Origin: Pleurotus djamor
Taxonomy: Eukaryota > Basidiomycota > Agaricomycetes > Agaricales > Pleurotaceae
NCBI GenBank assembly: GCA_029747585.1
Contig: JAPEVF010000223.1
Span: 1-64,000 of the forward strand
Length of the DNA stretch: 64,000 nt
Direction: 5' to 3'
The translations under genes were made by a program, and so were the position numbers. Each line of letters starts with the position of its first letter. Within the stretch, counting starts at the first letter, position 1. The notes beneath the pieces were generated by a model. That model was given only the letters and a program-made list of their open reading frames with translations. It was not told the DNA's origin and ran no database searches. Positions 1 to 11,502 of the stretch are shown one piece after another.

Positions 1-415
1 AGCTATAATGGCGACGATTTCTTGGATTGGCTTGATGGTCTCCTCGAAGTAATGAACCCTTACCCGGCTCCCCACAGTGTCCTTGTCCTCGATAACTGCC
101 GTATTCATCATGTTGAAGGTGTTGAAGAGAGATGTCTTGAGCGGTATGCTTCTATCCATTGCTTTCCATGCCCACAACTGACTTGCTGTCAGAGGAATCA
201 AGCTTGTCTACCTCCCGCCTTACTCCCCCGACCTGAATCCCATCGAAGAGTGTTTCTCCTTTATCAAGCACTATATACGGAGGTTTGGGGATGAATTTCG
301 TGAGTGTGTGGAGTCTGATGATGCGGCGGCACCTTTTGGATTTCTATACCATGCCTTGGATCATGTCAACGCGAATTGTGCGCGGGGTTGGTATAGGCAT
401 TCAGGGTATTTGTAG
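1..415 (+). CDS. Tc1/mariner-type DDE transposase, C-terminal part (5' end outside window)
   Basis: The frame enters at base 1 and the product is the C-terminal third of a DDE_3 superfamily endonuclease, which cuts and joins transposon ends. I read exons 1-143 and 193-415. The 49-base intron 144-192 starts GTATGC, has a CTGAC branch-like site and ends TCAG. Splicing restores one frame that carries the second catalytic Asp in VLDNCRIHH and the catalytic Glu in SPDLNPIEE. The stop is TAG at 413-415. Without this intron the frame breaks, so the gene may be intact rather than frameshifted. The N-terminal helix-turn-helix region and first Asp lie to the left. No terminal inverted repeat could be paired because the left end is missing. 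Confidence 0.85.
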
Positions 416-436
416 TACATGCATAAGACAACTAAA

Positions 437-2139
437 CTATGAATCCTGTCGAGCCAATAGGTAATAGTGTTCAAGATTTGTGTTCTTCATTCGTTGTACA
501 ATTTCCTGCCGGATGAAGGCCTCTGTACCAATAGTCAACCCAAAATCATTCCGCAAAACACCTGTTGATAATTTGACAACCTCATTGATGGTGAAGATTT
601 CTTCTTCGTTGAGTTTCGCAGCGAGGGCCAGGAGTCTTGGCGCCCTTGCCGGGGCAGCAGCGGCGAGTTCATCGAAAAAGGCGCCACAATCAGGGTAGGT
701 AACGTATGAGTCTTCGATCTCTTGAACAATTTCAGATGGAGATGTTGGGAGGGCTGGAACAGCGGCGGCGGTTGACGCGGGAGCTGCGGGAGGCTGAGGC
801 TGAGCGGGAGGCTGAGGCTGAGGCTGAGAGTATGGCGGGGCAAACTGAGGAGGGTACAAAGGATTGAAAAACAGCATGCGGGGATCGAAGGGTGGCATTG
901 GATAGGGCATACCAGGGCCGGCCAGCTGAGGGTAACCAGGCATGCCGTTGCTTGAATCAGATGGTTTCGGTGCTTTGTGGAACATTGCGAATGCTTTGGA
1001 CTCCGGAGGTGATTTGAGTGTGACGCCCTTGGTTTCGAGAGCCTGTATATAGGTGTCAATTGTGTCGCGGATTGAGTAGGAAATGTAGAGGGGGACGCAC
1101 CAGTGCATTGGCCCAAGCATTCAGCTGGTTGAACGTGAGGCCAACATGGGTACCGGACCTATCAATCTTGCAAGGTTTCTCGGGGCCACATTTGGCACAC
1201 TTCGTGAGCTCCTTCCTCAAGGATGCAAGCCACCGCTTTTCCCCCTGCGCCAAGTCACTGTCCTCGTCGTCACCATCACCATCATACTTCAGGTCGTCGT
1301 CGTCGTCATCTTCATCACCCGCACGTAGGTTGATCGGAACCACAGTATCTTTCTTCTTGGAATTGCCTGGACGGAACGTAGCGGGACCGCTCTTGGCTTT
1401 CTTTCCGTGGTTTTGCAGTCCGAGCATGTACTGGATAAGAATCATGAGCTTGTTGAGAAGCAGAGGTAGCGGGAGACACACCTCTCGCGGGACTACTATG
1501 TTGACTGGGATTGGCGGAGTCCGCACCTTGGGCTTCCGTTTCTTCAACTCGGCTGCAGCCAAGTCAGCTCGTAATCCAGCCCAATCCTCCACAGTCGCCA
1601 GGGTAATCGGGGGCGCCTTTGCAGGCTCGTTAGAAAGCTTGAATGAAAGCCGCGGTTTGGGGCTGTATGATGTACACCCAAGGATTTCGTAGATGGTTTC
1701 GAGCGCGGTATTGAATTGTGTGTCAGGGTCCAAGGTAACCCGCTGGATGGCATCCGAGTTTGGCTGCGGGACCATGAGAATGATATCTAGGAGAATCATC
1801 AATACAAGGAGACAGAGATAGAGGATGAGACTCACTATTTACGACGACTTCGGGGGTGATCTCCTCAGTAGACTTCCGCNTTTTCCCCCGTTTCTCCCCC
1901 CCAGCACTTCTATCTTCTTGAATCACCTCCGGAAGATCATCATCCGATTCCTCTTGGATCTTCTCGTCGCATATAGATAGGTCCTCGTCGCTGGATGAGG
2001 CTGGGATTCCAATGGTATCATCTTTTTCGGTGCCGGAGGATGAGCTTGAAGAATCTGTAGGATCTTGGGCCGTTTCCGCTAGGGCACGCTTCCGAAGCGC
2101 ATAAGGACTCTTGGAGTTACCCATAGGTTTTCTGGGCAT
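437..2139 (-). CDS. Acidic/low-complexity protein of unknown function, about 531 aa, three exons
   Basis: Exons in coding order are 2139-1836, 1786-1101 and 1042-437; both introns are GT-AG and all phases fit. The start is MPRKPMGNSK. The order is: a Ser/Asp/Glu-rich region (about 30-90), a middle region with a cysteine motif CAKCGPEKPCKID, an acidic run of Asp before it, a Pro/Gln-rich stretch in exon 3, and a helical C-terminal segment of about 70 residues (FFDELAAAAP to the end) that resembles a small SAM-like bundle. From memory, similar proteins recur in many copies in Agaricomycete genomes without a known function, often near transposons. It converges on the transposase tail, 21 bases away. 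One N lies in exon 1 and must be counted as a base to keep the frame. The gene model is well supported; the function is not. Confidence 0.75.
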
Positions 2140-3033
2140 TGGCGACGGAGGAGGAGGTGGTGGTGGTCAAGAGGAAAGAGCGACGCGTCCTGCTTGCGCG
2201 CTGCACGAGACCCTGTGACGCCGTCACGCGACAAGGGTCTGGTGCCGGTTCCCACTTCAAATCGTTTCGCAAGTGATACAGCGCAAGAATTGACAAACTA
2301 AAATATACATACTCTAGATACATGCTAAAGGTAGAGAATATCCCTAGTAACCAAGGCCAACAGGTGTCTGTAGCGTGCGCTACAGGCTGCGAAAGAATTA
2401 CTAGGGAAATCGGGTGCGAAAAAAAAAAATTCGGGCGCTCGCGCCTTATGTTCTGCAATTAGCTGTAATAAGGGGTGAGGGCAAAAGAAAGAGGTGGAAC
2501 ACATGCCTGTGGGCATGTAGAGCGTGAATGAGAGCAAGACTGAAAGGTTGGTGGCTGTGTCTATGACTTTGTACACCAAAGGAAAATCAAACAAATCCAA
2601 GTTGGCGCCTGGTCGACTGCTCTGATCTCTCTAACTCTCTCTCAACGAAATATCTATACCCGACTTCCGAATCCACGCTAAGTCTAGTACCAATACGACC
2701 ACTCGGATCACATAACGTCCACGCCCGAATCTACCTGACCGAAAAGCAGGCGTATAATAGCTACAATGACATCAACGACTCTGTGCCTGTTCAAAAGCGC
2801 GGCCTGGCTCTCCGCGACGATCAAAGGAGTGAAGGGAAGGGGATAAAAGGATATGGATTCGCGATGCTGCCTGAGGAGACGCAGATTGTGATGTCTAGGC
2901 TGGACGTTGTCGGGTTCATACCTGACGAACACTAACAACTCATTTATCTATCCGTACGTTTTCCCTTCCCTTCCCTCTTCTTTTCTACCCCTTCCTTTTC
3001 TTCATATCCATCTCATGCTAATCTGTGCCGTAG
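2140..3033. other. Intergenic stretch with one repeat copy and an orphan open segment
   Basis: No complete gene is visible. It includes a copy of the dispersed TTTGTACACCAA repeat at 2551-2582. On the plus strand 2706-2934 is open without an ATG near its start and ends GFIPDEH-stop. It may be the last exon of a broken upstream gene or part of the neighbouring decayed PSD locus; I do not recognise it. Confidence 0.4.
2551..2582. repeat. Dispersed 32-base repeat, copy 1
   Basis: Begins GTGGCTGTG and ends with the core TTTGTACACCAA plus AGG. Related copies lie at 36318-36349, 42842-42873 and 47890-47921, with a shorter core match at 37444-37460. All have the same orientation. Confidence 0.6.
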
Positions 3034-5562
3034 ACGCGTCATCGTATCCATCCTCAACCAACGGCATCAAACCCCCATTGCAAAACGCACCAGAAACCCC
3101 AGAAACCCAACCTACGCACCTAACGACGCGACATTCGACTTACCACCCCCCATTTCCCTTGCTTATCGGCTGGGAGTGGTGGAGTCTTTCGTGTGGGATG
3201 AGGATACGATACCGAAGGACTACCTGGGCGATATCGCGTCACCTCTACGTGTCTCGTTCCACCATCGACACACCGCTCGCGCGGGACAACACGAACCAGG
3301 TGCGTATAATAATATCCCTCTCCTCCTCCTCATCGGCTTGATGTGGAAGTCGGTGTTCGCGTGTTGATCTCGCTTCGCTTGGTTCCTGTAGCCGTTTTTC
3401 TTGCAACTGGACTCAACACGCGCGAATACCCAGGCCAAGGGGTCGATCCAAGTGGAGGTTGGGATTGTCGCACCCCAGACGGAGCTGGAGGTCGATTTCA
3501 AGGGGGTGTTGAGCGAGCTGCCCAAGAAGTCGAGGTCCACGTTGGTCTCTACTCCCCCGTACGTTTTCTTCTCCTTCGGTTCATTTGGACTTTTGTTGCC
3601 GGTCGTCGTTTCCCTTCGATTCCGCGGTTCATACACGGACTTTCTCTTCTCTTCTTTTCATACACGGACTTTTTCGTACTCCTCTTCTTCCTTCATTCTC
3701 CCCCTCGCCGCCTACGCAGCCTCGCTGCCTACGAACTTAATCACCTTTTCGTTGGTCACGCGCGGACATACCCTTTAAAATCGCTACCTGTCTTCCACTT
3801 ATTCGCGCTATTTGTTCCCTCGTCTTCCTCACGGACACTTTGCTGTTGTTACCACTTCACAAAAGGACACCTTCCTCTCGCTTCCTTGTCGTTGGACGTG
3901 GTCATGAACATTTGCCTATCTCCTCCCCTCGATATGTTTGTCTTTGGTCGCCCCTCCCCCCTTCTCCATGGACCTTTTTGTGGACATGGGCATGGACAAT
4001 CGCGTCGCTCTGCCTTCCCATAGACCCGGTCGTTTTCTAGGCACGGTCGTTCCCTTTGTCTTCATTCTGATTCTGTTCTTACCTGTGCTTCCGCCACCGT
4101 GTCCATCTACTGACCTCCTTTCCTTCCACAGACCGAAGGCGTTGGCACCTTTCGCTACCATCAAACCGTTAGCTTCGAAGATGACGGTGAACTAGAAGGA
4201 CGCACCTTAGAAGAGTAAGCATATGCTGGCCATTACCTTCAAGTCCGTCCACCCCTCCTCCTCGTCGTTTACTCGCAGCTTACTGACCCCCCGTATTTGC
4301 AGAACCACGTACCAACCATTCTCCGCCCTCCGTCAACGATTCTGTCGCCAACACCCCCGTGCATACGAATCCGACTGCCAGGTCCCAGCTGTGTATTCGT
4401 CCTCTTCTTCGGAGGATGTGGAGGAGGAGGAGTCTGCTTCGGGATCGGTTGAACATTCACGATCGATTTTGCTGTGGAAATCGGCCAGCATAATCGTGTA
4501 GAATGGGATGACTGGTCAGCTTGTGGCGGAGAAGATGTTCATAGGTGTATGCTCGGCTGGGTATCCGTCTACTCTACAAGGTACGTGCTAGTTCGTATGT
4601 ACGCTGTCGTCGAAGGTACTTACTCTCCATCTCCTCAGGGTGCTAACAGTTGTATGGAAGGCGGTCGAGGTGCGTTCACCAGTCCCCAGTCATTTTCCGA
4701 TCTCTAACGTTGTCATCGTTAGCTTGCACGCTGCTCAAGTTTCTGTTCATCAAGCAGGGTCTGAAGTACGACAACCCCGCTTCGGCTGCGGAAATCCCAG
4801 GCTTCGTCGAGTTCCATAACCTCAAAGTCGAAGAGATCCTCGACCCTCTGGATTCGTTCAGTACGTGAGGCACCCTACTCCGCTAGACTTTACACTGACC
4901 TACGTCCATCTTCGTAGGAACGTTTAACCAATTCTTCTATATATCGGTATGCTCTCTTCAATTTGCTTTGCCACTAGCCATCATGCTGACTGTTCGTCCC
5001 AGTAAACTAAAAGCCAGCGCCCGCCCTGTCGAACAACCTGACAACCCCAACCACCTCGTCAGCGAGGCCACTCGGCTGTGGAGCGAAGGTCGTGAATTCT
5101 CTGTCGCTCGGCTGCTTGGGGATGCTACACCGTTAACGTGAGCAGACAATCATCATGTGCTAACTCTCTCTCGATACCAGCTAACGCGATATGTTCTTTT
5201 GCAGCCTCAAGCTATACGAACGGCGCTTGACGTCTACGGCGAAAACGTACGGAAGATTGTGCTGATCGACAGCGCGCAGTTTGGCCGCGTCACGGCTGTG
5301 TGTATCGGCGCCATGATGGTTGGTAGCATCCAGACTACCGTCAACGAGGGTGATGATGTTAAGCGTGGGCAGGAGTTCGGGTACTTCGCGTTTGGTACGT
5401 CTACCTTCACATCTCGAGTTCGTCCAAGGTGAGCTGATGACGTTCCTTACCGTGTAGGTGGTTCCACTATCGTCATTATCTTCGAGAAGGGAATGGTCGA
5501 GTGGGATAAGGACCTCCTTCCGTGTTGGGATGGGTATTGGGTCCCGTCGCCAGTCCACATGA
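3034..5562 (+). pseudogene. Phosphatidylserine decarboxylase (Psd2-like, C2-domain type), decayed
   Basis: PSD makes phosphatidylethanolamine from phosphatidylserine. Pieces lie in order: a C2 domain (3034-3300, with VWDEDTIPKDYLGD; continued 3410-3550), an acidic linker (4130-4210, GVGTFRYHQT), a segment TGQLVAEKM (about 4510), the conserved IKQGLKYDNPASAAEIPGF block (4740-4860), TFNQFF, then KLKASARPVE, TRLWSEGREFSVARLLGDA, the block beginning QAIRTALDVYGEN (5206-5400) and the GGST self-cleavage motif (5460). Most old splice sites survive. Three internal losses are visible. LVS joins directly to EATRLW near 5060. GDA joins to YTVN near 5130, removing the stretch that normally carries HRFHSPVDG. 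The segment between DLL and VGMGIG near 5520 is also lost. At least the last two shift the frame. It cannot encode an active enzyme. Confidence 0.85.
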
Positions 5563-6179
5563 ACATGTTGCTCTTCTTAACAGTCCCATCTTTGCCTTCT
5601 GTTTCCCCTTCATCTGAGTACTCTACTTACTTTCCTCAATTCTAAACACCCCTCCCTCCGTCTCATGCGAATACAATACTTACCTTCGGCAAACACCATC
5701 TCTCTCCCATTCCACCCTGCCTATCTATACCTAACCCACCCCCACACTGCACTCCTACAGACTTTTATCATCGGATCCAAATCGCTAAGATGTAACATTA
5801 CTATTCAAAATATGAGCCTTGTCTCTTGGAGATCAAGTCAAAAATGCATACCCCGCACAATTGTACCCTACTCTACTCTATCACTCGAAGATCGCTCGAG
5901 ACTAATCTCTTACTTCGACCTCTACGTGCTCCCTGAGGAACTGAATCTGTTGTGGGGTAATGCCACATCGTACGAGAGAGAGCCGAATGCGAGGCAGCCC
6001 AACCGCTTGTCGTGTATCAAAGATCCTCGCCAGATGAATAAGGTCAGCCCCGATACATTCCTCCATGTTTTCATCCCCCAACTCCTGTTCCACGCCTCCT
6101 TGCTTTCCTTCCTCTTCCAAGACCGAGATAGGGGTGCACGGTGGATTCTCCGACTCGTCGTCGGTGACTAGTGTAGACG
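5563..6179. other. Intergenic, no supported gene
   Basis: An open frame of 168 codons on the plus strand (5665-6171) has no recognisable domain, no intron signals and unlikely composition. I treat it as chance. The stretch separates the PSD relic from the 3' end of the F-box gene. Confidence 0.4.
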
Positions 6180-7847
6180 TTAATCATGGCTTCGGATATA
6201 ATGAGCACTAAGCATCAACGGCGTACCTGTGTCATGCAACACTTCACCAAGATAAACTGGGCGAAAGTCAACCGAGATCATCCTGATATACCGGAGGGAC
6301 GTATTTCGGTCTACTAGAGATAGAGGTGCCGACGACGGCAATGATTCCAGAATGGCCATGAGGAAGGGAAGCGTTGTGCTCTCGACGAAGAGCTTGTTGA
6401 TGGCCGCAAATGTAGGTAGAATACTTGACCACTGACCCCCTCGCATAGTATCCAATTCTTTTCTCCCTCCAACGATGCACGAGCCGCCGCCTTCCTCCTT
6501 CCTCACTTCCCCATTCAGCGGATGCTCGCCGGACACTGTCAACTTGATAGTACGAGATGGAATCTGACTCATCTCCAGGATGTCCATGAAGTCGCGTAGG
6601 TCCAGAATATCATGTTGATTCGAAATGTATATTCTAAGCCTATTGGGCAATGAGCCGGAGTGTACTTGGAGCACAGACGTGGATTCCCCAAATCTAAACA
6701 TCACCGAGATCTTGGGAGAATATGGCTTCAATGAAGACGGGGCGAAAATGGCGGAAAAGAGGGAGATAAGCGCGGTACGAGCCGTGAGTCGTTTCTGTGC
6801 GGTGTCCAACGTCGGGTTCTTCAGCTTGCTTGTGAAAAACACGTCCACAAAACTTGGATGTGGGATGCTCAAGCGTTTCAAGAGATTACATCCATTGATC
6901 GGGTCAGACGTGATCGTAAGCGACCGCAACTTGTCCAGCGCAGTAGGGACTTCCAGCGGTCCAATGGAAAATAACTTCGAATCCCAGTCTTCCACGATAT
7001 GACTGATATTGACGATTTCGACGTTGGGTGTTCTCCGAAGAAACTCAATGACATATGAAACCGGCATACCAATGCGTTCGGATTGACGGTGGTTAGCCAG
7101 CGTGAGCGTTTTCAGATTAGGGAGGACTGGCATGTGCAGAAGGAGGAGGGTATTTCGGAGCTCGAGATGACGGAGAGAGGGCATGTCGTCCCAGGGAAAG
7201 AAATCGTGATGGATGTACACTCCACCGTTATGCGAGCCTTTGTGAATTATCGACAGTTCTTGGAGGGAAGGGGCGCCGTATGTACCGATAGTCTGGAAGA
7301 TTTGGTTCAAGTGTCCGGTACTTGACTGCGCGCACGTAATGACGAGCTGTTGCACCCTCTTTGCGTTCTGAGTATCTCCTAAAACAACTCCAAACGCAGC
7401 GCTGGCCCTCTCGATATCTTCCGTCCCATCGAAATTGATTTCATCCAATGTATAATATAGATGTAGCGGCACTTGTGCGGAGTAGTGAAGCATCGAGTCC
7501 AGATTGTGCGTTTCCGACAACACAATGGTAGAAGAAAACCTCGGCGATGCCAGAGCAAGACGGCGCCATTGACTGCACACAGCGAGTAGTGTCCTCCACA
7601 CCCAGGGTACATCGGGAATTTCAGAGTTATCCTTGCATAGCATAAGTATCATCAAGAGTATGTCTTCTGGAAGGCAATAGATTGCCGTGAGCATGTTTCT
7701 CCTATGGCGTAGCCTGAGAATCGCGGCCTCATGGGTAGCGATCTCAGAATCTATGCTTTGTTGCGCTGCGTGATCGGTGAAAACGGGCTTGATAAATGGG
7801 TTGGTTGATGATACAGTGGAAAGAGATGTTTGTGCCCAACCGACCAT
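6180..7847 (-). CDS. F-box domain protein with leucine-rich C-terminal part, 555 aa, single exon
   Basis: The N-terminal third has the typical agaric F-box layout: a short helix (DSEIATHEAAILRLRHRRN, about residues 33-51) followed by the F-box core LPEDILLMILMLC (about 58-70) and WRTLLAVCSQWRRLAL. F-box proteins bind Skp1 and deliver targets to the SCF ubiquitin ligase. The rest has scattered LxxLxL motifs such as LPNLKTLTLANH and LRSLTITSD, as in leucine-rich-repeat substrate receptors. The start ATG at 7847 gives MVGWAQTSLS, and no upstream in-frame alternative is needed. Its start lies 904 bases from the FAD oxidase start and the two genes diverge. The gene is intact; the target is unknown. 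Confidence 0.85.
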   Translation of the reverse strand: MVGWAQTSLSTVSSTNPFIKPVFTDHAAQQSIDSEIATHEAAILRLRHRRNMLTAIYCLPEDILLMILMLCKDNSEIPDVPWVWRTLLAVCSQWRRLALASPRFSSTIVLSETHNLDSMLHYSAQVPLHLYYTLDEINFDGTEDIERASAAFGVVLGDTQNAKRVQQLVITCAQSSTGHLNQIFQTIGTYGAPSLQELSIIHKGSHNGGVYIHHDFFPWDDMPSLRHLELRNTLLLLHMPVLPNLKTLTLANHRQSERIGMPVSYVIEFLRRTPNVEIVNISHIVEDWDSKLFSIGPLEVPTALDKLRSLTITSDPINGCNLLKRLSIPHPSFVDVFFTSKLKNPTLDTAQKRLTARTALISLFSAIFAPSSLKPYSPKISVMFRFGESTSVLQVHSGSLPNRLRIYISNQHDILDLRDFMDILEMSQIPSRTIKLTVSGEHPLNGEVRKEEGGGSCIVGGRKELDTMRGGQWSSILPTFAAINKLFVESTTLPFLMAILESLPSSAPLSLVDRNTSLRYIRMISVDFRPVYLGEVLHDTGTPLMLSAHYIRSHD

Positions 7848-8692
7848 CTTTATGATAGGTGGGTGAGGAGAAATGACTCAAAGGGCGCTTGTCAAGAAGC
7901 GCCCCATACCGCACATGACCTGAGGAGGGTGAACATTTGACCGTTGAATAAGGCGAATGTGTCTTGCTCGCAGGGCGTAACGACGAACCGCAATTTATGG
8001 GTACTCCATATGCCATCGACTACGCATTCGGAATAATTAAGACAGTGGCCTTGGAAGTTGGTTCGAGTGAGTGCTCAACGTGAATAAATGTAACGCGGTA
8101 CAGTTTTACAGAGCGGCAAGTCGGGGTCACGCAGGAAGAAGTAGAACAAGGCTCATGGGCCGTGACGAGCAGAGTACGGGTACGGAAAGAGTACAATGAA
8201 AATGGGAGAACACCCCCTTTTCGGCGTTCTGGATCCAAAAAGGCCCTGGGCCGACGCTGTTTTCACTGTCGATTGATCCTCCTAGCAGCTTCTATCCACT
8301 CCATTTATCCTCCAAATTTCAACCGCTCACACTCTCATCCCTGGGCCCTGGATGGTAGTAGACAGCGCAATCTCGTCTCAGAGTCGTATTTTCTCCTGTG
8401 GCTACAGTGGCTCCTATTCTTCTGTGACCCGGCATCTGGCGAGCGGAACTCGAAACCCTATCTTCAGTCACCTCTTCAATTGAGTCTATCTCCAACCCCA
8501 AGCATCTTCATCTTCGACATGCGGCCTCGGAGAATCCCTCTCCTGTGGGTTCATCATCGAAAGCTACGCGCTCGTACTCGGTACCCTGTTTCTTCCCAAA
8601 CCAAGGCCAACTCTAGGGCGTGGAATCCTCATGGTAGGTTTTGGACTTCTCCGGAGGAGTGGCTTCTCATCAATGATTACAGCCTCGAGACG
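7848..8692. other. Divergent intergenic region between F-box gene and FAD oxidase gene
   Basis: This holds the upstream regions of both genes. A plus-strand open frame (8162 on) overlaps the real oxidase start in another frame and has no support. No other feature seen. Confidence 0.5.
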
Positions 8693-8699
8693 TATAAAA
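8693..8699 (+). promoter_or_regulatory. TATA box of the FAD oxidase gene
   Basis: TATAAAA lies 53 bases before the ATG at 8752. A pyrimidine-rich stretch and ACCATTATC follow before the start. Placement suits a fungal core promoter. Confidence 0.6.
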
Positions 8700-8751
8700 G
8701 CCGTGTTCCTGCTTCAGTTGCATCTTTTACCCAACCATTATCATCTGTAGC

Positions 8752-11502
8752 ATGTCTACCTTGCGGGGAATCGTTGGTGTTGGTCTACTGGCCGCGGCCG
8801 TGGTCGTCGACGCTCTCAATTTCCAATATCCCATGTGCTCACCATGGGACTACGTCACAACAGACACGGCGTGGACAATACTCAAGGAGAACGCCCAGGG
8901 TCGCTTGTATGAAGGAGTACCAATGGCGAAAAGCTGCTTCGATGCGCCGGCATCCCAGGCTTGTTCACACGCCCGAGCGAGATATGGTGATGAGAGTGAG
9001 TCATCACTCATATCCGCATCTTTCTCCAATGTTTCCTTCTGAACCTATGGTTACTAGCGTCGAGGTCGAACGTATTCGGCGGGTACATCAATACCCAATG
9101 GGAGACATGTCAATCAACGGGCGAACAATGTCTTCTAGACTACACGAACTTGAATTCGACTTCACCGACATCACCTCCATACAGGTGTAGCTTGGGGAGC
9201 ATCCCGAACTACTACGTGAGTACCGTCTCCACTTGTTTTCATTTTTGCGCTCACATGCCTAAACATATCCCAGCTTGATATCCGTTCCCCTCAGGAGATA
9301 ACGGCCGCGTTCCAGTTCTCAAAGAAGACTGGTGTTCCATTGGTCGTCAAGAACACCGGTGTAAGTACTNCCCCCCATCATGAAGCACCTTACTCCGAAA
9401 TGCTCATTAAAGCTTTGTAGCACGATTACATGGGTCGCAGCAGTGCACCCGGTGCTTTGGCCATCTGGGTACGTTCCCCAACCTTCATAACCTCGTAATC
9501 GCGGTCAACTACATGCTCATTCACTGCATCCAGACCCACAGCATGAAGAACGTGAGTATAGGCATCAGTGAACCCCACTCACACTCCCCTGAATTCGCCT
9601 AGATGTCGTACCATCCTTCTTTCGTGCCTTCTGGATGCCCTCCTAGCAAGTCTAGTCCCGGAATGACAGTCGGAGTAAGCTCAACGTTTCGCTTCTTGCC
9701 CCACAATTCACTCATGCTTCCTGCGACGGCGCTGGATCTAGGCCGGAACACAATGGGGAGAAGCATATGCCTTCGCCGAAGCCCATAATATCACGATCGT
9801 TGGTGGGAGCGATAAAAACGTGGGCGTCGCTGGCGGATGGCTGCAGGTACGTTCTCCACGTTCTTCCATCCATCAGACTCATCAATAAAACCCCGCTTCA
9901 ATGCGGTGTATAGGGCGGTGGTCATGGAATGCTGTCCAACGTTATGGGTCTGGGTGTTGATCGCGTGGTGCGCACTTGTTTCACCGCCATCGCTTCGAAG
10001 ACCATTCTCACCGCCCAGTCTACTCCCCTCAAAATAGCTCGAGTTCAAAGTTGTCACACCAGACGGTATCCTCAGAACGGCGAATACGTGCCAACATCAG
10101 GATCTATTCTTCGCTCTCCGAGGTGGTCAGTTAATTTACTCTACTCTCCATCCGTTCCTCAGTTTTATGTCTCGTTTCTGGCCGATTTCTATTCAACGTC
10201 TCTTACTTATCATTTATCGCTTACTATCTTAAAATGTAGGTGGCGGTGGAACATTCGGAGTCGTAACCGAAGCCACGATCCTCGCATCTCCCCAAGTAAC
10301 CCTCCAAGCCGTCATCCTCACGTTCCGAAAACCCACACCGGGAGTCCCCTCCAACCTCACACGCGACTTATTCACGGTAATAGTGAGCAACACCGTTCGC
10401 TGGGCGGATGAAGGATGGGGTGGAATCGCCAACGCCCATACAGCGATATATGTCAATCCCTTGTTGACCCCGGAACAGGGTGCGGTGTCGATGAAGCCGT
10501 TGATAGATTTTGGTCATAAAATGCAGGAGGGGATGAAGAGCACTTCAGACTCAGGCTCAGCTCGCGTGGTCGTAACCGAATTTAAGAGCTGGGGTACATT
10601 CTTCAACGTCTTCGCTAACTCATTCGTCGCTGTACGTACATCTGTCTTTCATTTTATTCTCCTTTATCATGATTGGTTCATCACCTCCCCCTTACAGTCC
10701 GTTGGCCACAGTCTCGCTCTCGCTTCCCGACTCATCCCCTCAGACAACTTCGTCCCTTCAAAGCAAACCGAACTCGTACAAGCCCTCGCCGCAGCGAACG
10801 ACGAAACCAACAGCCTGATCCTTCTGATTGCACCGCCGTGGAAGTTCTCTCGTGACGGATCCGCGAAAGATATCAAAGCGAATGATGCGAAGACTAGTGT
10901 TACGCCGGCTTGGAGGTCGAGGTGCGTATCCTAATTCTTTGACTCTGATTAACTCTGATTACTCATGCTCCATTGCTCATTAATGTCGTACGCTGACTTG
11001 CAGTCTCTTCCATACAACGGTCGTCTCACCGTGGAACTATAACGCGACCTTGGAGGAGAAGAAAGCACAGTATGCGCGATCATCAAGGGCGATGAATCAT
11101 CTGAGGACGATCACACCAGACGCTGCTTATGTCGTGCGTCACGCTTTCCTTCCGCTTTCCTTTCATCGTGTCATCTTGATGATTGTTTTCCGCCGCTCAG
11201 AATGAAGCGGATGTCCACGAGGAAAGCCATGAGCGGGTGTTCTGGGGGAAGAACTATGAGGAGCTGTTGCGTATCAAGAGGAAGTAGTGAGTTCTTTTCT
11301 TTCCTGTCTCTCTGTTANTTTTTTACGACATCTAATTGATCGTCTTCCACCAAGTGATCCTGATCATTTGTTAGACTGCTGGCATTGTGGTAAGTTACGC
11401 TTGACGATCAATGCATTTGCGTTTCTCAACGATTACTCACCTTGATGTACTACTGTAGTTGGTTCGGACATGAAGTCGTCGCGCTTCTCTTGTTATATCT
11501 GA
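8752..11502 (+). CDS. Secreted FAD-linked oxidoreductase (PCMH FAD-binding plus BBE domain), 594 aa, 15 exons
   Basis: Exons are 8752-8995, 9058-9215, 9274-9360, 9421-9468, 9534-9551, 9603-9674, 9742-9846, 9914-9967, 10038-10125, 10240-10631, 10698-10921, 11004-11133, 11201-11286, 11355-11389 and 11459-11502. All introns are GT-AG and all phases agree. The N-terminus (MSTLRGIVGVGLLAAAVVVD) is a signal peptide. The FAD-binding PCMH domain spans about residues 130-330. It has NTGHDY, whose His (about 164) matches the flavin-linking His of this family, and GGWLQGGGHG (about 240-249). The C-terminal BBE domain ends in YDPDHLLDCWHC (about 569-580), then SRFSCYI-stop. Relatives oxidise alcohols, sugars or alkaloid-like substrates with oxygen; the substrate cannot be told here. 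The region where many members carry a second, Cys flavin link reads SDKNVGVAGG with no Cys, so single attachment is inferred. Confidence 0.92.

Noticed and set aside
8162..9190. 342-codon plus-strand open frame
   Set aside because: It overlaps the promoter and first exons of the FAD oxidase in a different frame; the oxidase frame has a signal peptide and full homology.
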